Source: Bacteroidota bacterium
GTDB lineage: Bacteria; Bacteroidota; Bacteroidia; Sphingobacteriales; Sphingobacteriaceae
DNA: 41,736 nt
Direction: 5' to 3'
NCBI GenBank assembly: GCA_030830805.1
Contig: JAURMH010000072.1
Location: 1 to 41,736, forward strand
The translations under genes were made by a program, and so were the position numbers. How positions within the stretch are numbered: position 1 is the first letter of the stretch; each line of letters begins with the position of its first letter. Below are positions 18,271 through 27,177 of the stretch, one piece after another. The notes below the pieces were generated by a model. The model had not been told where the DNA came from, made no database searches, and saw only the letters and a program-made list of their open reading frames with translations.

Positions 18271-19401
18271 ATGGCAAAAAAAACTACCGCTAAGCCTGTA
18301 GCAAAAACGGCAAGCAAAACAAAAGTTGTAACGACTCCAAAGTCGATTGCATTTTTCGAAAAATACATCAACAATGCTTCCCCTACTTCTTACGAAAAAA
18401 GCGGTCAAAAAATTTGGCTAGATTATATTCGCCCATTAGTAGACGAAACTTATGTAGATAATTATGGAACTGCTGTTGGAATTATAAACCCAAAAGCACC
18501 TTACAAAGTAGTCATCGAAGCACATGCCGACGAAATTTCTTGGTATGTTAATTACATCACCAGCGATGGTTTAATTTATGTGATTCGCAATGGTGGTTCA
18601 GATCACCAGATTGCTCCTTCTATGCGTGTAAACATTCATACAGACAATGGCATTGTAAACGGCGTATTCGGCTGGCCAGCAATTCATACCAGAAGTGGCG
18701 AAAAAGAAGAAGCCCCTTCTTTGAAAAATATTTTTATTGATTGCGGTTGCATTAGTAAAGAAGAAGTAGAAAAAAAAGGTATACATGTTGGTTGCGTAGT
18801 AACTTTCGTAGACGAATTCATGACACTAAACAATCGTTATTATGTGGGAAGGGCTTTAGACAACAGAGCAGGTGGATTTATGATTGCAGAAGTAGCCAGG
18901 TTATTAAAAGATAACAAAAAGAAATTACCATTCGGTTTATATATTGTTAATTCTGTTCAAGAAGAAATAGGATTGCGTGGCGCCGAAATGATTGCACACA
19001 AAATTAAACCAAATGTAGCCATCGTTACTGATGTGACACACGATACCAGCACGCCAATGATTAGTAAAATTACCCAAGGCGATTTGGCCTGTGGTAAAGG
19101 GCCTGTAGTGTCTTATGCACCTGCGGTACAATTAAATTTAAATAAATTAATCATTGATACTGCCGAAAAAAATAATATTCCTTTTCAACGACAAGCCTCT
19201 TCGAGGTCTACCGGAACCGATACCGATGCCTTTGCTTATTCAAACGACGGCGTGGTATCTGCATTGATTTCATTGCCTTTAAGATACATGCACACTACCG
19301 TAGAAATGATTCATAAAGAAGACGTAGAAAATGTGATCCAATTAATTTATGAATCGTTATTGGTGATAAAAAATGGCCAAGACTTTAAATATTTAAAATA
19401 A
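18271..19401 (+). CDS. M42-family metallo-aminopeptidase with a Lys/Ala/Thr-rich N-terminal tail
   Basis: M42 (TET/FrvX-like) enzymes are cytoplasmic, co-catalytic metal aminopeptidases that trim short peptides, usually as dodecamers. Residues 26-376 show the metal set: EAHADE (H85), RALDNRAGG (D197), VQEEIGLRGAEM (E231/E232), VTDVTHD (D254) and a C-terminal HTTVEM His; SRSTGTDTDAF is also conserved. The first 25 residues, MAKKTTAKPVAKTASKTKVV and on, form a basic low-complexity tail like histone H1 repeats and are not part of the fold. No later Met could serve as start without losing core. It is 4 bases ahead of the M13 gene, hinting at joint peptide breakdown. Confidence 0.9.
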   Translation: MAKKTTAKPVAKTASKTKVVTTPKSIAFFEKYINNASPTSYEKSGQKIWLDYIRPLVDETYVDNYGTAVGIINPKAPYKVVIEAHADEISWYVNYITSDGLIYVIRNGGSDHQIAPSMRVNIHTDNGIVNGVFGWPAIHTRSGEKEEAPSLKNIFIDCGCISKEEVEKKGIHVGCVVTFVDEFMTLNNRYYVGRALDNRAGGFMIAEVARLLKDNKKKLPFGLYIVNSVQEEIGLRGAEMIAHKIKPNVAIVTDVTHDTSTPMISKITQGDLACGKGPVVSYAPAVQLNLNKLIIDTAEKNNIPFQRQASSRSTGTDTDAFAYSNDGVVSALISLPLRYMHTTVEMIHKEDVENVIQLIYESLLVIKNGQDFKYLK

Positions 19402-19405
19402 TCTT

Positions 19406-21436
19406 ATGAAAAAAATAATATTCGCAGCGAGTGTTTTACTTGTGAGTGCTTGTTCTCAAAAGACAATCGATAAAGCATCAGATCCAATTGTCAATCATAT
19501 AGACAGCAGCACAACTGCTGGCGAAAACTTTTTCCTTTATGCCAATAACAATTGGTTTAAAAATAATCCTATTCCTAGTACCGAAAATAGTAACGGTATT
19601 TTCAGAACCATTCAAGATACGATTAACAGTGCTGTTTTTGCTATCTGCCAAAAAGCAGCGGCAACAAAAGACGCAGCCGAAGGTAGCAATGAACAAAAAA
19701 TAGGCGATTTCTATTCAAGTGGCATGGATACCCTTACGATTGAAAAACTTGGCGTTCAACCATTACAAGAAGAATTAAATCAAATTGCAGCCATTAAAGA
19801 TCTGAACGGCTTGATGCAAAATATTGCCAACCTCAATAAGATTGGTGTTTCGCCTTTGTTTAATTTATTTGTAGGCAGAGACGATAAAAAATCGAGTCAA
19901 TATGCGGTGTCTTTATATCAAGGCGGAATAGGCCTTCCAGACCGCGACTATTATTTTAACAGCGATGCCAGAACGGTAAATATTCGTAACGAATACCAAA
20001 AGCACATTACCAATATATTTGTATTGATAGGCGAAAACCAAAACAATGCAACCAAAAAAACGAATGCTGTTTTTCAAATTGAAACGGCCTTAGCTAAAGC
20101 GAGCAGAAAATTAGCCGACACCCGCGACCCATACAAAAACTACAATAAAATGTCGGTGGCACAACTAAGCAAGTTGAGTAAAAACATTTCTTTTGAAAAT
20201 ATTTTAAGTATCTATGGTTTAAAAAATGTTGATAGTGTTATTGTTGGACAACCAGAATTTGTAAGTGCCCTTGGAGAAACCTTAACTAAATTTACCATTG
20301 CAGATTGGCAAGCTTATTTAACTTGGAATGTCATCAATAATTATGCGTCTTATTTGAACAAAGATTTCGAAACAGCTAATTTTAATTTTTATAGCAAAAC
20401 CATGTCTGGCACTAAAAGCCAAAAGCCTCGCTACAAAAGAATTGTAGAGCAAACCGATGGTGCATTGGGCGAATTAGTTGGGCAAATTTATGTAGCTAAT
20501 TACTTACCAAAAGGCACCAAAGAAAAACTGCTAGAAATTGGTGAAAACATCCGAACTGTTTATGCAGAACACATTAAAAATCTTACTTGGATGTCGGCAG
20601 AAACAAAAACAAAAGCCTTGAGTAAATTAGCAAAAGTAAGTATGAAGGTTGGTTATCCAGATAAATGGAAAGATCTTTCGACTGTGAAAATTACACGCGA
20701 TGCTTATTTAACAAATATCAAAAACATTAACCAATGGTCTTTCGAAAGAAGCATTCAAAAATATGGTAAGCCGGTAGACAAAACAGAATGGGAAATGACA
20801 CCACAAACATACAATGCCTATTACAATCCAGTAGACAACGAGATTGTGGTGCCTGCTTGTAATATTATTGTACCAGGATTTGAAGGGCAAATGCCCGATG
20901 ATGCTGTTTTGTATGGCATTATTGGAGGTTCTACTTTTGGACACGAAATTACGCATGGCTTTGATGACCAAGGCAGTCAATATGACGAAGATGGAAACCT
21001 AAAAGACTGGTGGACCAAAGAAGATCGCAAAAAATTTACCGAAAAAACAAAAGCCATTGTGGCGCAATACAGTGCTTATGTAGTGTTAGATAGCATGCAT
21101 GTAAATGGCGAAGCTACACAAGGCGAAAACATTGCCGATTTAGGTGGTGTGGTAATGGGGTACGAAGCATTCAAAAAAACCAAACAAGGCAAAAATAACG
21201 AAATGATTAATGGCTTAACTGCAGATCAGCGTTACTTCTTAGCCTATGGTTATGCTTGGATGGTCAATAGACGCCCCGAAAATTTAGCAAGACAAATTAT
21301 GAGCGATGTACATTCACCTAGCGAATTTAGAGTGAATGGACCCGTCGTGAATATTGATGAATTTTATAAAGCATTTAATATTCAAAAAGGAGATAAACTT
21401 TGGCGAGACGAAAGTCAACGCATTAAAATTTGGTAA
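19406..21436 (+). CDS. M13-family (neprilysin-like) metallopeptidase, lipoprotein
   Basis: The protein is 676 residues with a lipoprotein signal (SVLLVSAC, lipobox Cys at residue 16), so it probably acts at the cell envelope. M13 zinc peptidases cleave oligopeptides within a closed cavity. The zinc motif HEITH is at 513-517 and the third ligand E574 in GENIADLGG; NAYYNPVDNEIVVPA is the conserved substrate-binding stretch, and VNGPVVNIDEFYKAFNI with the C-terminal RIKIW completes the family pattern. It is the last gene of the pruA-pccB-M42-M13 run and is followed by a terminator, so periplasmic and cytoplasmic peptide degradation appear coupled to proline and propionate metabolism. Confidence 0.95.
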   Translation: MKKIIFAASVLLVSACSQKTIDKASDPIVNHIDSSTTAGENFFLYANNNWFKNNPIPSTENSNGIFRTIQDTINSAVFAICQKAAATKDAAEGSNEQKIGDFYSSGMDTLTIEKLGVQPLQEELNQIAAIKDLNGLMQNIANLNKIGVSPLFNLFVGRDDKKSSQYAVSLYQGGIGLPDRDYYFNSDARTVNIRNEYQKHITNIFVLIGENQNNATKKTNAVFQIETALAKASRKLADTRDPYKNYNKMSVAQLSKLSKNISFENILSIYGLKNVDSVIVGQPEFVSALGETLTKFTIADWQAYLTWNVINNYASYLNKDFETANFNFYSKTMSGTKSQKPRYKRIVEQTDGALGELVGQIYVANYLPKGTKEKLLEIGENIRTVYAEHIKNLTWMSAETKTKALSKLAKVSMKVGYPDKWKDLSTVKITRDAYLTNIKNINQWSFERSIQKYGKPVDKTEWEMTPQTYNAYYNPVDNEIVVPACNIIVPGFEGQMPDDAVLYGIIGGSTFGHEITHGFDDQGSQYDEDGNLKDWWTKEDRKKFTEKTKAIVAQYSAYVVLDSMHVNGEATQGENIADLGGVVMGYEAFKKTKQGKNNEMINGLTADQRYFLAYGYAWMVNRRPENLARQIMSDVHSPSEFRVNGPVVNIDEFYKAFNIQKGDKLWRDESQRIKIW

Positions 21437-21437
21437 C

Positions 21438-21471
21438 AAAAAAAGCCTCCGAAAATTCGGAGGCTTTTTTT
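21438..21471. terminator. Bidirectional terminator between the M13 peptidase gene and dnaK
   Basis: AAAAAAAGCCTCCGA pairs with TCGGAGGCTTTTTTT around a short AAAT loop. The T tracts on both strands and the convergent stops of the two flanking genes (2 and 20 bases away) suit two-way termination. Confidence 0.9.
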
Positions 21472-21490
21472 ATGTTATTGTTGATGCAAA

Positions 21491-23401
21491 TTATTTTGCT
21501 TCGTCTTCTTTTACTTCTTCGAAATTTACATCTTGAACATTGTCATCCGCGCTAGCTTCTGGACCTGCTCCTGGATTTTCTCCAGCTGCTCCCGCTTCTT
21601 GCGTTGCTTTATACAATTCTTCTGAAGCTGCTGTCCAAGCTGCGTTTAAAGCTTCTTGTGCTGTTGCTAACTCTTCGAAATTTTTAGCAGTATGTGCTTC
21701 TTTTAATTTGGCAAGTGCCGCTTCAATCGCTTCTTTGTTAGGAGCCGATAATTTATCACCGTATTCTTTCAATTGTTTTTCTGTTGTGAAAATCAATGAA
21801 TCGGCTGCGTTGATTGCATCTGCTTCTTCTTTTGCTTTACGATCTACTTCTGCATTTTCTTCTGCTTCGCGTTTCATTTTTTGGATATCTTCATCAGATA
21901 ATCCAGAACTTGCTTCGATGCGAATTTTTTGCTCTTTGCCTGTTCCTTTATCTTTCGCGCTTACATTTAAAATACCGTTTGCATCAATATCAAAAGTAAC
22001 TTCTACCTGAGGCACGCCTCTTGGTGCTGGCGGAATTCCATCTAAATGGAAACGACCAATTGTTCTATTTTGATTTGCCATAGGGCGCTCTCCTTGTAAT
22101 ACATGGATTTCTACCGATGGTTGTTGATCTGATGCAGTTGAAAATACTTCCGATTTTTTAGAAGGGATTGTGGTATTAGATTCAATTAATCTAGTAAATA
22201 CTCCACCCATAGTTTCGATACCTAAAGAAAGCGGAGTAACGTCTAATAACAAGACATCTTTTACATCACCGGTTAATACACCACCTTGAATAGCCGCGCC
22301 AATAGCAACCACTTCGTCTGGATTTACTCCTTTAGAAGGTGCTTTGCCAAAGAACTTTTCTACCGCTTCTTGAATCGCAGGAATACGCGTTGAACCTCCA
22401 ACTAAAATCACTTCATCAATATCCGAAGTTGATAAACCGGCATTTTTCAAAGCAGATTTACAAGGTTCAATGGTACGCTTGATTAATGAATCAGCAAGTG
22501 ATTCGAATTTTGCTCTTGTTAAAGTACGCACTAAATGTTTAGGCACACCGTCTACAGCGGTAACATATGGTAAATTAATTTCTGATTGCGTAGTAGATGA
22601 TAATTCAATCTTCGCTTTTTCAGCTGCTTCTTTTAAGCGTTGTAATGCCATCGGATCTTTTGTCAAGTCGATGTTTTCTTCTGCTTTAAATTCTGCTGCT
22701 AACCAATCAATAATCACATGGTCAAAGTCATCACCACCTAAGTGTGTATCACCGTCGGTAGATTTTACTTCAAAAACGCCACCACCTAATTCTAATACCG
22801 ACACATCGTGTGTTCCACCACCACAGTCGAACACTACAATTTTCATGTCTTTTTGTGATTTATCAAAACCGTAAGCCAATGCTGCTGCAGTAGGTTCGTT
22901 GATAATTCTACGAACATTTAAACCTGCGATTTCGCCTGCTTCTTTGGTTGCTTGTCTTTGCGCATCATTGAAATAAGCTGGCACGGTTACCACTGCTTCT
23001 TTCACTTCGTAGCCTAAATAATCTTCGGCTGTTTTTTTCATCTTCTGCAAAATCATAGCAGACAATTCTTGAGGCGTATACATGCGGTCATCAATTTGTA
23101 CACGCGGTGTATTGTTCTCTCCTTTAACTACTGCATAAGGAACTCTTTCCAATTCCTTGGTAACTTCTGAAAATGAATTACCCATAAAACGTTTAATTGA
23201 ATAAATCGTTTTACGTGGATTTGTAATCGCTTGCCTTTTTGCAGGATCACCAATTTTACGCTCCCCATTATCTGCAAATGACACGATAGATGGTGTTGTT
23301 CTTTTTCCTTCTGAATTTGGAATTACTACTGGCTCATTTCCTTCCATTACGGCAACGCATGAGTTGGTTGTTCCTAAATCGATTCCGATAATTTTTGACA
23401 T
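21491..23401 (-). CDS. dnaK: Molecular chaperone DnaK (Hsp70)
   Basis: This ATP-driven chaperone for unfolded proteins works with DnaJ and GrpE. At 636 residues it is full length. [20 protein letters not shown] is the ATPase phosphate-1 motif, [16 protein letters not shown] and [17 protein letters not shown] the second phosphate region, [14 protein letters not shown] the adenosine motif. The interdomain linker [19 protein letters not shown] and peptide-binding lid follow. The tail, rich in Ala, Gly, Glu and Asp, ends EEVKEDEAK, similar to the EEVK end of many DnaK proteins. GrpE and dnaJ are not adjacent. A sigma-54-like sequence lies 37-53 bases upstream of the start codon. Confidence 0.98.
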   Translation of the reverse strand: MSKIIGIDLGTTNSCVAVMEGNEPVVIPNSEGKRTTPSIVSFADNGERKIGDPAKRQAITNPRKTIYSIKRFMGNSFSEVTKELERVPYAVVKGENNTPRVQIDDRMYTPQELSAMILQKMKKTAEDYLGYEVKEAVVTVPAYFNDAQRQATKEAGEIAGLNVRRIINEPTAAALAYGFDKSQKDMKIVVFDCGGGTHDVSVLELGGGVFEVKSTDGDTHLGGDDFDHVIIDWLAAEFKAEENIDLTKDPMALQRLKEAAEKAKIELSSTTQSEINLPYVTAVDGVPKHLVRTLTRAKFESLADSLIKRTIEPCKSALKNAGLSTSDIDEVILVGGSTRIPAIQEAVEKFFGKAPSKGVNPDEVVAIGAAIQGGVLTGDVKDVLLLDVTPLSLGIETMGGVFTRLIESNTTIPSKKSEVFSTASDQQPSVEIHVLQGERPMANQNRTIGRFHLDGIPPAPRGVPQVEVTFDIDANGILNVSAKDKGTGKEQKIRIEASSGLSDEDIQKMKREAEENAEVDRKAKEEADAINAADSLIFTTEKQLKEYGDKLSAPNKEAIEAALAKLKEAHTAKNFEELATAQEALNAAWTAASEELYKATQEAGAAGENPGAGPEASADDNVQDVNFEEVKEDEAK

Positions 23402-23437
23402 ATACTTGAATTTATTTTGTTCAATTTCCTATTGATA

Positions 23438-23454
23438 TACAATGCTTGTGCCAA
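23438..23454 (-). promoter_or_regulatory. Sigma-54-like (-24/-12) element upstream of dnaK
   Basis: The minus strand reads TTGGCAC-AAGCA-TTGTA. This equals the sigma-54 consensus TGGCAC-N5-TTGCW except GT in place of the -12 GC. The spacing is exact, and a start about 12 bases downstream gives a leader of roughly 27 bases to the ATG at 23401. No TAnnTTTG box is seen in the gap. The GC mismatch is a real weakness. Confidence 0.4.
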
Positions 23455-23498
23455 TCCTAAAAACTGACTGTTTTACCGATATCATTGGCTTATAAATG

Positions 23499-23527
23499 AA
23501 AAAAACGACATTTTTCGATGTCGTTTT
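23499..23527 (-). terminator. Terminator after the 23560-24639 lipoprotein gene
   Basis: A 10-bp stem (AAAACGACAT with ATGTCGTTTT) encloses TTTTCG. On the minus strand it ends in seven T, and it lies about 33 bases after the lipoprotein stop, isolating that gene from dnaK. Confidence 0.75.
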
Positions 23528-23559
23528 GTCATAAATTGAATGCCATTGGCATTAAATGC

Positions 23560-24639
23560 TTACCTAAAGCCTAAGTCGTTTGCGGTTCCGGCTCCGCGAC
23601 CCGTAATGTCACCTTCTTTTAAGGCATAAATGGCATCTTGACTTAAATTCGTTTGCTTTAATTGGTTAAACAATTTGCCCATGCGACTAGAGAAAATACC
23701 TAATCCGCCTTCTACGTTGCTATAATCTGGACGAATATCATTTAAGCCACCCGAACCATTATTAATTTCTATGTATTTAGTCAATTCCTCGCCCGCTACG
23801 TTAAAACAAATCTCAAGTGGTGCAATGTACTCTCTGCGAGCAGAAGAGCTTGTGAGCGGGTCTAATTCAGCTTGTAAATAAGTAAAGAACGCTTCTCCTG
23901 ACAAGGTATAAGAAATCTTTGAAGTACCGATTGAATTACTTGTTTTGATATTTTCAAACATCGGCATGTCTACATATTTATCTACGGAGGTGCCAGCTAA
24001 ATCGTCCACTTCTCTAAACTTGAATCGTAAAAAAGTAGTATACATTTTTCCATTGATAGCGCCATTCCAATTGAAGGTATGGTTCAAATAAATTTTAGTG
24101 AAACGATTATATAATTTTACTTCGTTTTGCGTGCCACTAAATAAAAAATCTGCGACAATGGGTGTGCGTGACTTAGCAATTAATTTACCATCTGATTTTC
24201 TTCTGACTACAATTTGATAGTTAGCCCAAGTAGTGTCTCTGTTAATGATTGCATATTTAACTTTAAAGCCAGCAGGTGTTTTATAAAAAATATTATTGGC
24301 ATTGAAACTACCCGCCTCTTTATTTAAATGAACGGTGTCTAACACCACACTGTCAATGTATTTAATGTTCGCATCTGTTATTGGAGTATAAGTTGCGAAA
24401 AGTTTAGCTTCAATTGGATAAGGATAAATATTTGAATCGGGCACCGAACCTGCAATGATCGCACTTCCTTCGTCGTTCAAATAAGCCTTATTGATTTTTA
24501 TATATTGAACGGATTCGTCTTTGTTGAGGATTCCGAAAATTACTGGTATTTCTTTATAAGGTGCCGTTACATCAAAGTCTGTCGAACATGCTGAAAGAAG
24601 CATGGCAATCGGAGCAAAAAAGCGTATGATGCGGTTCAT
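23560..24639 (-). CDS. Lipoprotein of unknown function
   Basis: The protein is 359 residues. A signal sequence ends in MLLSACSTD, giving a lipobox Cys near residue 18. The mature part starts FDVTAPYKEIPVIFGILNKDESVQYIKINKAYL and appears mostly beta, with segments such as KMYTTFLRFKFREVDDL and EYIAPLEICFNVAGEEL. It resembles the envelope lipoproteins that accompany gliding or outer-membrane systems in Bacteroidota, and distantly DUF4249, but I do not recognise a firm family. It carries no catalytic motif. It is a single gene with its own terminator downstream, lying between dnaK and the end of the ribosomal cluster. Confidence 0.7.
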   Translation of the reverse strand: MNRIIRFFAPIAMLLSACSTDFDVTAPYKEIPVIFGILNKDESVQYIKINKAYLNDEGSAIIAGSVPDSNIYPYPIEAKLFATYTPITDANIKYIDSVVLDTVHLNKEAGSFNANNIFYKTPAGFKVKYAIINRDTTWANYQIVVRRKSDGKLIAKSRTPIVADFLFSGTQNEVKLYNRFTKIYLNHTFNWNGAINGKMYTTFLRFKFREVDDLAGTSVDKYVDMPMFENIKTSNSIGTSKISYTLSGEAFFTYLQAELDPLTSSSARREYIAPLEICFNVAGEELTKYIEINNGSGGLNDIRPDYSNVEGGLGIFSSRMGKLFNQLKQTNLSQDAIYALKEGDITGRGAGTANDLGFR

Positions 24640-24724
24640 TTATTGTTTTATAAGTAAAAATTAAAAATGCGATTAAGAAATGAATAAAAAAAATTATTCC
24701 TCTCAAATATTTCATTTAAATATC

Positions 24725-24755
24725 AAAAAAAAAGCCGCGAAGGTATCGCGGCTTT
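24725..24755 (-). terminator. Terminator at the end of the ribosomal supercluster
   Basis: The stem AAAGCCGCGA/TCGCGGCTTT has a 5-base loop. On the minus strand it is followed by a T tract (nine T including the stem end). It lies about 18 bases after the rplQ stop. Confidence 0.88.
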
Positions 24756-24772
24756 ATAATTATTTTGAAGGA

Positions 24773-25300
24773 TTATTCTTCTGTTGAGGTTGACTCTTCA
24801 GCTGCAGGTGCAATTTCTTCTGCTGGAGCATCTGCTACAACTGGAGCTGCTACTGCCGCTGGCTCATCTGCTTTTTTCTTAGCGCGACCACGACGAGTGG
24901 TTGCTTTTTCAGTTTTACCTGCTTTAGATGAAAGCATTAATTCGTTATAATCAACCAATTCAATAAAACACATGTCTGCATTATCACCAATTCTATTACC
25001 CGTTTTAATGATACGCGTATATCCTCCTGGTCTATCTGCAATTTTCACTGCGATCTCTCTAAACAAAGTAGTAATAGCGTCTTTGTCTTGTAAGTAGCTA
25101 AATACAACTCTTCTAGAGTTTGTGCTATCGTCTTTTGATTTTGTCAACAAAGGCTCTACATAAGTACGCAACGCTTTTGCTTTTGCAACTGTTGTTGTAA
25201 TGCGTTTATGTAAAATTAAAGAACAAGCCATATTTGCAAGCATTGCTTTTCTATGTGGTGTTGTTCTGCCTAAGTGATTAATTTTCTTACCGTGTCTCAT
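24773..25300 (-). CDS. rplQ: 50S ribosomal protein L17
   Basis: The N-terminal 120 residues are standard L17: [44 protein letters not shown] and [20 protein letters not shown]17 lies near the polypeptide exit side of the 50S subunit. The protein is 175 residues, about 50 longer than E. coli L17. The extra part (from about residue 125) begins with a basic patch ([12 protein letters not shown]) and continues as a low-complexity Ala/Glu/Pro tail, [15 protein letters not shown]. It is the last gene of the alpha operon, 93 bases after rpoA, in a gap that holds three hairpins. Confidence 0.97.
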   Translation of the reverse strand: MRHGKKINHLGRTTPHRKAMLANMACSLILHKRITTTVAKAKALRTYVEPLLTKSKDDSTNSRRVVFSYLQDKDAITTLFREIAVKIADRPGGYTRIIKTGNRIGDNADMCFIELVDYNELMLSSKAGKTEKATTRRGRAKKKADEPAAVAAPVVADAPAEEIAPAAEESTSTEE

Positions 25301-25314
25301 TTTCTTTTTATTGC

Positions 25315-25384
25315 TGCATACCGTTCCGTCTGAGCGGAGGATTTATGCATAGTTAACATTTAGTTAAATCGAACTTGCGTTCGA
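25315..25384 (-). other. Three tandem hairpins in the rpoA-rplQ gap
   Basis: In transcription order: TCGAAC-GCAA-GTTCGA (25369-25384), a 6-bp stem with a GNRA-type GCAA loop; TTAAC-TAAAT-GTTAA (25353-25367); and TGCATA...TATGCA (25315-25349), which encloses TCCG-CTCAGA-CGGA. None is followed by a T tract, so they are unlikely to be terminators. A regulatory leader, processing site or stabilising structure are possibilities. Confidence 0.5.
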
Positions 25385-25393
25385 CCGGAATTT

Positions 25394-26386
25394 TTATTCT
25401 TCGTCTAATTTAAATTTCGAAAGGTTCATGCCGAAAGACAATCCTTTTGATTTTACTAACTCTTGAATTTCAGTCAATGATTTTTTACCAAAGTTTCTGA
25501 ATTTCAACATGTCAGCAACATCATAAGTTACTAAATCAGCCAAAGTGCGAATATCAGCAGCTTTCAAGCAATTCAATGCTCTTACCGATAAATCCATATC
25601 TACTAATTCAGTTTTAAGAATCTTACGCATGTGTAAAATTTCTTCGTCTACTTCATTTGTTTGCTCTTTCGCTTGCGTCTCTAACATGATACGCTCATCT
25701 GAGAACAACATAAAGTGTTGAATCAAAATTTTAGCTGCTTCTTTTAATGCTTCTTCTGGATGAATAGATCCATCAGTCGAAATATCAATGATCAGTTTTT
25801 CGTAATCTGTTTTTTGCTCTACACGGTAATTTTCAATGCTGTATTTAACATTTTTAATTGGTGTGTAAATTGAATCGATTGCGATTACACCTACATTGGC
25901 ATTTTCGTTTTTATTTTCTTCTGCAGCGATGTATCCTCTACCTTTTGAAACAGAAATTTCCATTTCTAAAGTAACACTTGGATTCATATTGCAAACAACC
26001 AATTCAGGATTTAAAACTGTAAAGTTGTTAGAAAACTTAGTGATGTCGCCTGCATTGAAAGCGTCTTGTCCTTTAATAACAACGAATATTTTTTCAGAGT
26101 CGCCGCTATCGCCAGTTTTTTTGAAACGTACTTGTTTCAAGTTAAGGATAATGTCTGTAACATCTTCTACTACACCTTTAATGGTAGAGAACTCATGAGA
26201 AACTCCTGAGAACTTTACTGATGTAATAGCGTAACCCTCAAGCGAAGAAAGTAAAATTCTTCTTAATGCATTACCGATAGTTATACCGAAACCTGGCTCC
26301 AATGGACGAAATTCAAACGATCCATCGAAATCTGTTGATTTCTGCATAATTACTCTATCCGGTTTTTGGAATGCTAATATTGCCAT
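25394..26386 (-). CDS. rpoA: RNA polymerase alpha subunit
   Basis: This is the dimerising scaffold of RNA polymerase, at 330 residues and full length. The N-terminal domain includes [27 protein letters not shown], the conserved assembly motif, and [17 protein letters not shown]. The C-terminal domain (about 250-320) has helix-hairpin-helix segments [16 protein letters not shown] and [18 protein letters not shown], used for contacts with upstream DNA and regulators. The gene lies between rpsD (74-base gap) and rplQ (93-base gap), as in other bacteria. Confidence 0.98.
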   Translation of the reverse strand: MAILAFQKPDRVIMQKSTDFDGSFEFRPLEPGFGITIGNALRRILLSSLEGYAITSVKFSGVSHEFSTIKGVVEDVTDIILNLKQVRFKKTGDSGDSEKIFVVIKGQDAFNAGDITKFSNNFTVLNPELVVCNMNPSVTLEMEISVSKGRGYIAAEENKNENANVGVIAIDSIYTPIKNVKYSIENYRVEQKTDYEKLIIDISTDGSIHPEEALKEAAKILIQHFMLFSDERIMLETQAKEQTNEVDEEILHMRKILKTELVDMDLSVRALNCLKAADIRTLADLVTYDVADMLKFRNFGKKSLTEIQELVKSKGLSFGMNLSKFKLDEE

Positions 26387-26426
26387 TAATTTATATTTAA
26401 ATGTTATATTATTATTTTTATTTGCT

Positions 26427-26441
26427 TAGCCTTTAGGGCTA
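26427..26441 (-). other. Small hairpin in the rpsD-rpoA gap
   Basis: TAGCC-CTAAA-GGCTA forms a 5-bp stem with a 5-base loop in an otherwise AT-only 74-base gap. No T tract follows. Its role is unknown. Confidence 0.35.
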
Positions 26442-26460
26442 TTATTAATTCTATAAGGAA

Positions 26461-27069
26461 TTATTTAGAGTACAACTCGACAATTAATTGTTCTTTGATG
26501 TTCTCTGGAATATCCGCTCGATCAGGCATTGAAAGGAAAGTTCCTGACATTGCTGCACTATCAAATGCTAACCAAGTATACTTAGCTACTCTAGTAGTTG
26601 CTACTGCTTCGTTGATTGCTTCTAATGCTTTAGATTTTTCTCTAACAGAAACAACATCACCTGGACGCAAAGTGTACGATGGAATATTTACAATATCACC
26701 ATTCACTAAAACGTGCTTATGAGAAACTAATTGACGAGCTGCACGACGAGAACCTGCAATACCTAAACGATAAACAGTGTTATCTAAACGAGCTTCCAAA
26801 AATTTCAATAAGTTTTCACCGGTAATACCATGCTTACGATGTGCTTTTCCGAATAAGTTTTCGAACTGTTTTTCTAATACACCATAGATGTATTTAGCTT
26901 TTTGCTTTTCCATTAACTGGATAGCATATTCAGATTGCTTTCCACGTTTCTTAGACAAACCGTGTTGTCCTGGTGGATAATTTTTTCTTTCTAATGCTTT
27001 GTCTGGTCCGTAAATTGCTTCACGAAACTTACGAGCGATTTTCGATTTTGGTCCTGTGTATCTTGCCAT
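26461..27069 (-). CDS. rpsD: 30S ribosomal protein S4
   Basis: S4 is a primary 16S rRNA-binding protein that nucleates the 30S body and also acts as a translational autoregulator of the alpha operon in E. coli and of its own gene in Bacillus. The 202 residues begin [20 protein letters not shown] and contain the S4 RNA-binding domain [30 protein letters not shown]. The N-terminus lacks the four zinc cysteines found in some S4 proteins. The gene follows rpsK after a 119-base gap containing two hairpins, the longest spacer in the ribosomal cluster and a candidate site for S4 regulation. Confidence 0.98.
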   Translation of the reverse strand: MARYTGPKSKIARKFREAIYGPDKALERKNYPPGQHGLSKKRGKQSEYAIQLMEKQKAKYIYGVLEKQFENLFGKAHRKHGITGENLLKFLEARLDNTVYRLGIAGSRRAARQLVSHKHVLVNGDIVNIPSYTLRPGDVVSVREKSKALEAINEAVATTRVAKYTWLAFDSAAMSGTFLSMPDRADIPENIKEQLIVELYSK

Positions 27070-27094
27070 TGTTTGTTGTTTTAGTTAATCTTAG

Positions 27095-27117
27095 CTGAAC
27101 ACCACCTCGGTGTTCAG
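27095..27117 (-). other. Hairpin upstream of rpsD
   Basis: A perfect 9-bp stem CTGAACACC/GGTGTTCAG around GAGGT (minus-strand reading) sits 26 bases before the rpsD start. There is no T tract. It is GC-richer than its surroundings, so it is probably selected; an rpsD leader element is my preferred guess. Confidence 0.5.
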
Positions 27118-27145
27118 TATAACTATATTATCTTTTTAAATAAAC

Positions 27146-27177
27146 AAAATGTGATGTCCTTTCGAATACCACATTTT
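27146..27177 (-). other. Hairpin downstream of rpsK, possible attenuator
   Basis: AAAATGTG pairs with CACATTTT around a 16-base apical region. The minus-strand sequence after it is T-rich (GTTTATTT), so it could be a weak terminator or a 3'-end stabiliser between rpsK and rpsD. It starts 12 bases after the rpsK stop. Confidence 0.45.

Noticed and set aside
17968-18408. 146-residue minus-strand ORF across pccB and the M42 gene
   Set aside because: It crosses two well-supported genes and the spacer between them, and is rich in Cys and Phe as antisense shadows often are.
21540-22010. 156-residue plus-strand ORF opposite dnaK (also 21814-21999 and 22470-22874)
   Set aside because: Ser/Ala-rich antisense readings of the DnaK tail; the conserved frame is DnaK.
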